From NCBI GenBank assembly GCA_003150175.1, contig QAKZ01000015.1, positions 1 to 11,184 on the forward strand: 11,184 nt of DNA. The letters run 5' to 3'. This document shows positions 1-6,489 of this stretch, in pieces. Numbering within the stretch: position 1 is the first letter of the stretch; the number at the start of each line of letters is the position of its first letter. The translations under genes were made by a program, and so were the position numbers. The notes beneath the pieces are model-generated. The model was not told the origin of the DNA. It saw nothing but the letters and a program-made list of their open reading frames with translations, and searched no databases. The stretch comes from Coriobacteriia bacterium. GTDB lineage: Bacteria > Actinomycetota > Coriobacteriia > Coriobacteriales > Atopobiaceae.

Positions 1-541
1 GCTGCTGGAGGTAGGCCGGGAAGCGGTGCAGGTACTGATTGTAGGGCAGCACGGCGTGGGTGCCGAAGCCAAAGAAGTTGGAGTACCAGACGTTGATCAT
101 GCCCATGAGCGCGACGACGTTGTCCTCGAGCGGCGTCTGCTGGAAGTACATGTCGAGGTCATGGAAACCCTGGAGGAACTGCTGGAAGACCTCGGGGCCG
201 TAGACGACGATGAGCGAGAGGCCCACGGCGGAGTCGACGGAGTAGCGGCCGCCGACCCAGCTCCAGAAACCGAAGGCGTTGGACGGGTCGATGCCGAAGT
301 CGGCGACCTTGTCGAGCGCGGTGGAGACGGCGACGAAGTGCTTCTTGATGGCCTCGGCGTTCGCGGCGTCGGAGCCGTCGATGGCGCCCTGGGCCTTGAG
401 GGTGTCGAGCAGCCAAGTCCTGACCTCGCGGGCGTTGGTGAGGGTCTCGAGCGTGGTGAAGGTCTTGGAGACGACGATCACGAGCGTGGTCTCGGGGTCG
501 AGGCCGCGGAGCTTCTCGGCCGCGTCGTTGGGGTCGATGTT

Positions 542-543
<2 letters not shown>
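1..543 (-). pseudogene. Inverted duplicate fragment of pgi (internal segment only)
   Basis: Read on the minus strand, this stretch encodes an internal piece of glucose-6-phosphate isomerase identical to that encoded by 582-1124, including the [13 protein letters not shown] signature. It has no start or stop of its own and cannot make an enzyme. On the plus strand it happens to stay open in the same frame as the genuine gene downstream. That creates a false continuous 560-codon frame from 26 to 1708, whose first roughly 172 residues are antisense translation with no relation to the family. It should not be annotated as the N-terminus of the isomerase. Confidence 0.9.
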
Positions 544-1708
<1,165 letters not shown>

Positions 1709-1834
1709 GTAAGCAGCACGTAAGGGCAAAAAAAGACCGAGGCTCGCGCCGAGGTCCTGCGCGGCGGCTCAGGCACCCTCCTGCGCCGCCGATATAAGCG
1801 CTAAAAACCCGCTCAGCGCCAGGATTGGCGCGCC

Positions 1835-1875
1835 AAGCCCCTGACTGTCCCAAGCGGACGGCTCGGGGGCTTTTT
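1835..1875 (+). terminator. Rho-independent terminator after pgi
   Basis: Arms 1835-1844 and 1863-1872 form a 10-bp stem (AAGCCCC against GGGGCTT at the base, with one G-T pair), followed directly by a run of T to 1875. It lies 127 bases after the pgi stop. The intervening 1709-1834 shows no gene; it holds a weaker GC hairpin near 1760-1790 without a T run. Confidence 0.8.
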
Positions 1876-1988
1876 GTGCATGTGCCCCTAAAAATAGAAA
1901 TCGCTAAGGTTTGTAGTATCGTAGGAGGGGTGACAATTTCCGGTCTGCATTATGGCCGGCCTGTACTAGGAAGGATTCCCGAGACCCC
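1876..1988 (+). promoter_or_regulatory. Probable promoter and leader of the polysaccharide operon
   Basis: This 113-base gap between the pgi terminator and the first operon gene begins AT-rich (1888-1920), unlike its surroundings, and contains a -10-like TAGTAT at 1914-1919 with no convincing -35. The leader holds a small hairpin (1940-1945 with 1954-1959, CCGGTC/GGCCGG with one G-T pair). It also holds a very strong Shine-Dalgarno-like TAGGAGGGG at 1922-1930 that no good start codon follows. The ribosome site actually used by the gene is probably AGGAAGG at 1968-1974, 14 bases before the ATG, which is rather far. Confidence 0.35.
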
Positions 1989-2639
1989 ATGACGCTCCTC
2001 GAACTTATTAACCTGCTGAAGAAGCACCTCAAGCTCGTGGTGCTTCTTCCTTTGGCGTGCGCACTGGCCATGGGCATGTTCAGCATGCTGTTCATGAGCA
2101 ACACCTACACGGCGACCACGAGCATGTACGTTCTTGTAAAGAACAACGACTCGGGCAACTCCTCGACGCTCTACTCCGACCTCAATGCCTCGCAGATGGT
2201 CACGAACGACGTCGCGACGCTGCTGAACTCCGACCGTGTGACCAACGAGACCGCCAAGGACCTGGGCCTCCAGAACCTCAAGGCCTATAAGGTCAGCGTC
2301 ACGTCCGAGACCACCTCGCGCGTCATCACCCTTTCGGTCACCGGGACCGACCCCGAGGGCGCCGCCCGCGTGGCCGACACCATGGCCCAGAAGGTCTCGT
2401 CCATCGCCCAGGAGGTCATGGACGTCCAGTCCATCAACGTCATCGACCAGGCGGAGGCGCCCAAGGACCCGAGTGGCCCCAACCGCCTGCTGTACACCGC
2501 CGTGGCTTTCCTCGCCGGCCTCTTTGCGGCGGTCGTGATCGTTGTCCTGTCCGACATGCTCAACACCAGGATCCGTAACCAGGAAGAGCTCGAGGAACTG
2601 CTGGGTGTCCCCGTCATCGGGCGCGTCCCCCAGATGTAA
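1989..2639 (+). CDS. Wzz/CapA-type polysaccharide co-polymerase, tyrosine-kinase modulator
   Basis: This 216-aa inner-membrane protein belongs to the chain-length-determinant family (Wzz, CapA, YveK), which sets polymer length and activates a partner tyrosine kinase. Two membrane helices are visible, at about residues 14-36 and 167-188. They flank an extracytoplasmic stretch rich in Thr, Ser and Val. Just before helix 2 is the family's proline-rich segment, AEAPKDPSGPNR (155-166). The cytosolic tail (about 189-216, NTRIRNQEELEELLGVPVIGRVPQM at its end) is the usual kinase-contacting region: it ends in GVPVIGRVP, as in proteins whose kinase is a separate polypeptide. The kinase gene starts 12 bases downstream, so the two are surely co-transcribed. 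Start ATG 1989 is the first good one, placing helix 1 correctly near the N-terminus. Confidence 0.88.
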   Translation: MTLLELINLLKKHLKLVVLLPLACALAMGMFSMLFMSNTYTATTSMYVLVKNNDSGNSSTLYSDLNASQMVTNDVATLLNSDRVTNETAKDLGLQNLKAYKVSVTSETTSRVITLSVTGTDPEGAARVADTMAQKVSSIAQEVMDVQSINVIDQAEAPKDPSGPNRLLYTAVAFLAGLFAAVVIVVLSDMLNTRIRNQEELEELLGVPVIGRVPQM

Positions 2640-2651
2640 GGGGTATCACTA

Positions 2652-3314
2652 ATGTTTGGAACCAACTCAACTTCAGGCAAGGGCACTGGCGACCGCGTTT
2701 TTCTCCAGAACGCCGTCAAGACCCTCGTCGCAAATATCCGGTTCGCCTCTGTGGATAACCCGGTGCACGTCATCGGCGTCTCCTCCTCCATCCCCAACGA
2801 GGGCAAGTCCTCGATCTCGTACGCGCTGGCCCAGGCGCTCGCCGCCGGCGGACAAGAAGTCCTTCTCGTTGACTGCGACCTTCGGCGCCGCAGCCTCACG
2901 AACATGATCGGCACCCACGCTCAGGCGGGCATCTACTCGGTGCTTTCCGGGCAGACCGAGCTGAACGACGCCGCGGTCGAGACCTCCACGCCCGGCGTGT
3001 ACCTGCTCGATTGCGAGCCGCACATCCCGAACCCCGTCGACATCCTGGCATCCCGCCGCTTCAAGTCCCTGGTGGCTCAGATGCGCGAGGAGTTCGGCTA
3101 CGTCGTTATCGACACGCCGCCGCTGTTCGCCTTCGTCGACGGCGCCGTCATCTCGCAGAACGTCGACGGCATGCTGCTGGTCGTGCGCCGCAACTTCACC
3201 AAGCGCGACGAGATCCTGGGCGCTTACGAGCAGCTCAAGAAGGCCGGCGCCAACGTCCTGGGCACGGTGCTCAACTTCTGTGAGGACGAGAAGAGCGAGT
3301 ACTACTACAGCTAA
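2652..3314 (+). CDS. CapB/CpsD-type bacterial tyrosine autokinase, shortened by an in-frame TAA
   Basis: This 220-aa BY-kinase P-loop domain autophosphorylates a C-terminal tyrosine cluster and works with the co-polymerase just upstream. Seen: Walker A SSSIPNEGKSS (Lys52), Walker A' VLLVDCDLRR (70-79), Walker B YVVIDTPP (149-156), and NPVDILASRRF (126-136), typical of the fold. The frame stops at TAA 3312-3314 right after EYYYS, inside the expected tyrosine cluster. The same frame then continues open for 81 codons to a second TAA at 3558-3560. TAA is one base away from a Tyr codon, so a nonsense change (or base-call error) in a roughly 302-residue protein is the simplest reading. Three tyrosines remain, so partial function is conceivable. 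AAGGGG about 9 bases before the ATG is the ribosome site. Confidence 0.88.
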   Translation: MFGTNSTSGKGTGDRVFLQNAVKTLVANIRFASVDNPVHVIGVSSSIPNEGKSSISYALAQALAAGGQEVLLVDCDLRRRSLTNMIGTHAQAGIYSVLSGQTELNDAAVETSTPGVYLLDCEPHIPNPVDILASRRFKSLVAQMREEFGYVVIDTPPLFAFVDGAVISQNVDGMLLVVRRNFTKRDEILGAYEQLKKAGANVLGTVLNFCEDEKSEYYYS

Positions 3315-3560
3315 TACAACAAGGATGGCAAGCGCGTGCGCAAGAGCTCCAGTTCCTCGCAGGGCGCGCCCAAGCTTCCCGATGCGCCGCTTTCGCAGCA
3401 GGTTGCCCACCCGAAGGCCCCTGCTTCCGCTCCCGTTGCCGCTCCTGCGCCCGCGGCGACGGGCCTGAAGCCCTTGCCCAACACCAGCGCTTCCCCGGAC
3501 AGCACGATGGCCTTCCTTAAGCAGTCCGGTTATCAGCCGCGCACTGACTTCGACGAGTAA
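3315..3560 (+). pseudogene. In-frame C-terminal tail of the tyrosine kinase, cut off by TAA 3312-3314
   Basis: The 81 codons after the TAA, plus stop, stay in the kinase frame and keep the GC-rich third positions of real coding sequence. They encode a basic start (YNKDGKRVRK), a serine run, a long Ala/Pro-rich low-complexity linker, and a distinct end (MAFLKQSGYQPRTDFDE) with one more tyrosine. This resembles a flexible phosphoacceptor tail rather than a separate domain. If the stop is real the segment is lost, or made separately: AAGGA at 3321-3325 sits 10 bases before an in-frame GTG at 3336, so restart as a 74-residue peptide is possible. If the stop is a sequencing error, the kinase is one gene from 2652 to 3560. 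Confidence 0.7.
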
Positions 3561-3578
3561 CGGCGGTACTTCCCGACA

Positions 3579-4244
3579 ATGCGTGATATGCACTGCCACA
3601 TCCTTCCCGGCGTCGACGACGGCGCGAGAGACCTCGACGCGAGCCTTCGCATGCTCGAGGCCGCCCGCGCCGTCGGCGTGACGTCGATGGTCTGCACGCC
3701 GCACGCGCGCAGCCCCTACTTCGACTACGAGAAGATGGTCGCAGCGTACCAGGAGTTCTCTGCCGCCGCGGCCAAGGCCGCGCCCGAGGTGCACGTCGCC
3801 ATGGGCTTCGAGGTCGCGCACCGCAAGCTCATGCAGCTCGGCGTCGAGGAGTGGGCCCCGTACCTGCGCTTCGCCGAGACCGAGGAGTTCCTGCTCGAGC
3901 TCGATACCGGCTGCGTGGCGGCCGACTTCCAGGAGTACGAGCGCACCATCTACACGCTCCAGGGGATGGGCTTCACGGTTATCATCGCCCATCCCGAGCG
4001 TTACCGCGCGATCCAGAAGGACATTCAGATCGCCCGCAATCTGGTGAACATGGGCTGCAAGCTCCAGGCATCAGCCGACTTCGTCGCCGGTGGCCGCTTT
4101 GGCCGCGAAAAGAAGCCCGCGAAGCGCATGTTCGAGGAGAAGCTCTACACCTACATCGCGAGCGACGCCCACAAGCCCGAGCACTACGCGCTTCTCGACC
4201 GAGCTCGCCGCGACTACGTCGTCCGCGGAAAGCACTTCCGCTAG
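3579..4244 (+). CDS. CpsB/CapC (YwqE)-type PHP-fold protein-tyrosine phosphatase
   Basis: This 221-aa manganese-dependent phosphatase of the PHP superfamily removes phosphate from the partner tyrosine kinase and so resets the polysaccharide switch. Metal-site motifs are in family order: MHCHILPGVDDGA (4-16), CTPH (39-42), GFEVA (76-80), AHPERY (137-142) and SDAH (195-198). It ends about 23 residues after SDAH, so it is somewhat shorter at the C-terminus than Bacillus YwqE. The ATG at 3579 lacks a good Shine-Dalgarno (only CGGCGG about 12 bases upstream) and lies 18 bases after the stop of the kinase tail at 3560. This suggests translation normally coupled to the full-length kinase, which the TAA at 3312 would disturb. 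Confidence 0.9.
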   Translation: MRDMHCHILPGVDDGARDLDASLRMLEAARAVGVTSMVCTPHARSPYFDYEKMVAAYQEFSAAAAKAAPEVHVAMGFEVAHRKLMQLGVEEWAPYLRFAETEEFLLELDTGCVAADFQEYERTIYTLQGMGFTVIIAHPERYRAIQKDIQIARNLVNMGCKLQASADFVAGGRFGREKKPAKRMFEEKLYTYIASDAHKPEHYALLDRARRDYVVRGKHFR

Positions 4245-4303
4245 CGCCTTCTGCCGCTCTTCTTGGCACTGGCCGCAGGCGGTGAGATCATTCGAAAATG
4301 GAC

Positions 4304-4342
4304 AGGGGCCCGGGGGAACAAGTTCCCGCGGGCCCCTACTTT
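4304..4342 (+). terminator. Terminator closing the polysaccharide operon
   Basis: Arms 4304-4319 and 4322-4337 pair at 15 of 16 positions (AGGGGCCC against GGGCCCCT at the base, single G-G mismatch inside). A short T-containing tail ACTTT follows. It lies 60 bases after the phosphatase stop. The T run is weak, but the stem is by far the strongest in the gap. Some A-rich sequence on its left (CGAAAATG) could allow activity on the other strand. Confidence 0.65.
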
Positions 4343-4354
4343 GGCAGCTGCCAA
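4341..4354. repeat. Perfect 14-bp palindrome TTGGCAGCTGCCAA
   Basis: TTGGCAG/CTGCCAA is a perfect dyad with no spacer, directly after the operon terminator and about 180 bases before the probable promoter of the magnesium genes. It could be a repressor operator or simply part of the terminator tail. The rest of the gap, 4355-4500, shows no gene, no strong hairpin and no riboswitch that I can recognise. Confidence 0.4.
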
Positions 4355-4526
4355 GCGTGAGTCGCTATCGCTTTACAGTGCGAGGGCACGCGTCTGCGAT
4401 TAAGCTGCGTCGTGCCGCCGCTCCCTGCACGAATACAGCATTCCCATTCATGCTTGGCGCAAACCCGGGACGCAACCTTTACACAATCCTGTTCTTTGCC
4501 CTGAACTCGCGGCTGAACGCATGTTG

Positions 4527-4532
4527 TACAAT
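4527..4532 (+). promoter_or_regulatory. Candidate -10 element (TACAAT) of the magnesium operon
   Basis: TACAAT matches the sigma-A -10 consensus at 5 of 6 positions. It lies in the less GC-rich part of the gap, about 43 bases before the small upstream ORF and 125 bases before the MgtE-like gene. No good -35 hexamer is seen at 16-18 bases. The box also forms part of the 8-bp palindrome TTGTACAA (4524-4531). Confidence 0.4.
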
Positions 4533-4574
4533 GGCGAACGGTCAATTCCCTAAACCCCAAGTAGAAGGGTCCGC

Positions 4575-4601
4575 ATGAAACCTCGACCTGCCAGTCGATG
4601 A
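4575..4601 (+). CDS. Possible leader peptide MKPRPASR upstream of the magnesium genes
   Basis: ATG 4575 opens an 8-codon frame ending in TGA, preceded at 5 bases by AGAAGGG (4563-4569), a usable Shine-Dalgarno. It is basic with two prolines. Short proline-containing leader ORFs control Mg2+ transporter expression in enterobacteria (mgtL of Salmonella mgtA), where ribosome stalling reports Mg2+ state; this one has no sequence relation that I can show. Its codons overlap one hairpin (4583-4598) and end four bases before another (4605-4627), the geometry expected of a translation-sensing leader. Chance occurrence of such a short frame is quite possible. Confidence 0.4.
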   Translation: MKPRPASR

Positions 4602-4651
4602 CCTGCGGCGTGCTCGAGCCACGCCGCCCCGGCGTCAAGCGCATTAAGGAG
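4583..4651 (+). promoter_or_regulatory. Structured leader with two hairpins and the RBS of the MgtE-like gene
   Basis: Hairpin 1 is TCGAC/GTCGA (4583-4587 with 4594-4598), lying inside the small ORF. Hairpin 2 is a perfect 8-bp stem GCGGCGTG/CACGCCGC (4605-4612 with 4620-4627) with the loop CTCGAGC. TAAGGAG at 4645-4651, five bases before ATG 4657, is a very good ribosome site. A ribosome translating or pausing on the 8-codon ORF would cover hairpin 1 and reach hairpin 2. No T run follows hairpin 2, so if this is regulatory it would act on translation or through Rho rather than by intrinsic termination. I do not see the Mg2+ M-box consensus. Confidence 0.45.
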
Positions 4652-4656
4652 CACGA

Positions 4657-6489
4657 ATGATCTATCTGTCCCAACTCATGGGCAACCCGGTCTACGCCTC
4701 GGACGGCGAGAAGATCGGTTCTGTTTCCGATCTCGGCATCGCCACGGGCGAGGTCTTCCCCCGTGTGACCAGCCTCGCGTTCAAGGGCCCCGGCCGCACC
4801 CCCTTCATGATCTCCTGGCGCAAATACGTCGACACATACGACGAGAAGGAGATCCACCTCAAGGTCCCCGCGACCGAGATCCGCTTCTCGTACCTGCAGC
4901 CGGACGAGGTCCTTATCGCGCGCGACATCCTGAACAAACAGATCGTGGATACCCGCGGCATGCGCGTCGTCCGCGTGAACGACCTCAAGCTCTCGGACAC
5001 CAACTCAACGCAGCTGCGCCTGCTCGGCGCCGAGGTCGGCGCCCGCGGAATCCTGCGCTCGCTGAGCCCGGCGCTCGAGCGCGGGGTCCTCAAGCTCTCG
5101 CGCACCTTCGGCAAGCCCATCCCCGAGAAGATCATCGCCTGGTCCTACATGGACCTCGTCGAGCGCGACCTCTCGAACGTCAAGCTGAGCGTCTCGCACA
5201 AGACCCTCGACGACATGCACCCCGCCGACATCGCCGACATCATCGAGCGGCTCGACCCGCGCCTGCGCGGCCAGGTCTTCGCCCAGCTCGATGACGAGCA
5301 GCGCGCCGGAGCCATGGCCGAGTTCGACGACGACGCGATGGCCGCCGAGCTCATGGGCAACATGGACGAGTCCGACGCTTCCCGCATGCTGTCCGAGATG
5401 GACCCCGACGACGCCGCCGAGCTCGTCAGCGAGCTCGACTACGACAAGGCCGAGAAGCTCCTGCGCCTGATGGGCGTCCAGGAGCAGCGCGCCATCCGCC
5501 AGCTGCTCGGCTACCGCGAGGACACCGCGGGCCGCATCATGACCTCCGAGTTCGCCGCCTTGCCCGAGGACAAGACCGTCGCCGACGCCGTCGCCCTGCT
5601 GCGCGGCCTCGACGAGGACTTCGAGAGCGTCCGCTACGTCTACCTCACCGACGAGGACAACAAGCTCTGCGGCGTCGTGACGTTAAACCAGATCATCGTG
5701 TCCGAGCCCGACACCCGCCTCGGCGACATCTGTACCGAGGAGGTCATCACCGCGAGCCCCGAGGACGACCAGGAGGACGTCGCCGAGGACATCGCCAAGT
5801 ACAACCTGCTCGCGATGCCCGTCGTGGCGGACGACGGCCACATGCTCGGCATCGTCACCGTCGACGACGCGCTCGACGTCCTGGAAGAGGAGCACGCAGA
5901 GGACCTGCAGATCGCGGGCGGCGCTCCCTCCGACGACGACAACGCGCAGGGCGGCGATCTCGTCTGGCTGCTTCGCCGCAACGCGTGGTTCTTCCTGTGG
6001 GTCGTGGGCGCCGCTGCCATGGCGGCCGGCCTTCCCGCGCTGGGCGTCGACAGCTCGACCGTGCTGCTGATGTGCGCCGCGATGCCCGTCGCGCTCGTCG
6101 TCGCGGACGACTCCATCAGCTACGTCACGAACTTCTTCCTTCAGAACGACCCCGATGACGACGATTCGCCCTCGATGCTCGGCTTCACGGTAAAGAGCCT
6201 CGGTATCGGCGTCGTGCTCGCCGCCGTCGCGGTGCTCGCGGCGCTCATGCTCGACAGCGTCGTGCGCGCAGGCTCGCCCGCGGCGCTCGCGTCGGTGTCC
6301 ACGGGCTTCTTTGCGGCAGCCGCCGCGATTCTGTTGAGCTTCCTGCTCAGCCCGCTTTACCTTGTGTACCTGCGCAAACGTGACGAGAAGAACCAGGACG
6401 CCTCCGGGTTCGCGCTCTCGATGTGCTCCATGGTCGTCGCGCTCGCCGTGTTCGTCGCCATCGTCATCGTGAAGGCGGTGGTCCTCTAG
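4657..6489 (+). CDS. MgtE-like membrane protein: PRC barrels, MgtE_N, CBS pair, atypical TM domain
   Basis: This 610-aa protein probably senses Mg2+. Order seen: PRC-barrel-like segment 1-75 (SQLMGNPVYASDGEKIGSV), a second such segment about 80-155, MgtE N-terminal helical repeats about 180-285 rich in acidic residues (HPADIADIIERLDP), a CBS pair about 290-405 (GRIMTSEF; AMPVVADDGHMLGIVTVDD), an acidic linker, then five predicted membrane helices (about 443-460, 467-485, 514-532, 546-572, 586-608). In MgtE the cytosolic domains bind Mg2+ and gate the pore. Here the pore signature (GxGGNxGxQ-like) is absent: after a conserved-looking MP at 476-477 comes VALVVADDSISYV. So it may be a regulator rather than a channel. 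The stop overlaps the GTG start of the transporter gene, implying coupled synthesis. TAAGGAG five bases upstream fixes the start. Confidence 0.85.
   Translation: MIYLSQLMGNPVYASDGEKIGSVSDLGIATGEVFPRVTSLAFKGPGRTPFMISWRKYVDTYDEKEIHLKVPATEIRFSYLQPDEVLIARDILNKQIVDTRGMRVVRVNDLKLSDTNSTQLRLLGAEVGARGILRSLSPALERGVLKLSRTFGKPIPEKIIAWSYMDLVERDLSNVKLSVSHKTLDDMHPADIADIIERLDPRLRGQVFAQLDDEQRAGAMAEFDDDAMAAELMGNMDESDASRMLSEMDPDDAAELVSELDYDKAEKLLRLMGVQEQRAIRQLLGYREDTAGRIMTSEFAALPEDKTVADAVALLRGLDEDFESVRYVYLTDEDNKLCGVVTLNQIIVSEPDTRLGDICTEEVITASPEDDQEDVAEDIAKYNLLAMPVVADDGHMLGIVTVDDALDVLEEEHAEDLQIAGGAPSDDDNAQGGDLVWLLRRNAWFFLWVVGAAAMAAGLPALGVDSSTVLLMCAAMPVALVVADDSISYVTNFFLQNDPDDDDSPSMLGFTVKSLGIGVVLAAVAVLAALMLDSVVRAGSPAALASVSTGFFAAAAAILLSFLLSPLYLVYLRKRDEKNQDASGFALSMCSMVVALAVFVAIVIVKAVVL

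Noticed and set aside
2673..3992. Long minus-strand open frame across the kinase and phosphatase genes
   Set aside because: It is antisense to two genes with clear family motifs. Such frames are common in GC-rich DNA, and its translation is low-complexity Val/Leu/Glu/Arg sequence.
4090..4578. Plus-strand frame spanning the phosphatase 3' end and the intergenic region
   Set aside because: It is out of frame with the phosphatase, runs through the terminator hairpin and has no recognisable domain or codon bias.
4355..4656. M-box (ykoK) Mg2+ riboswitch upstream of the MgtE-like gene
   Set aside because: I looked for the conserved GGTGAGGCTCC-type core and its pairing partners and did not find them.
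6423..6488. Upstream extension of the NRAMP-related transporter
   Set aside because: It would overlap the MgtE-like gene by 66 bases with an Arg-rich out-of-frame translation. GTG 6489 has a ribosome site and the typical overlap.
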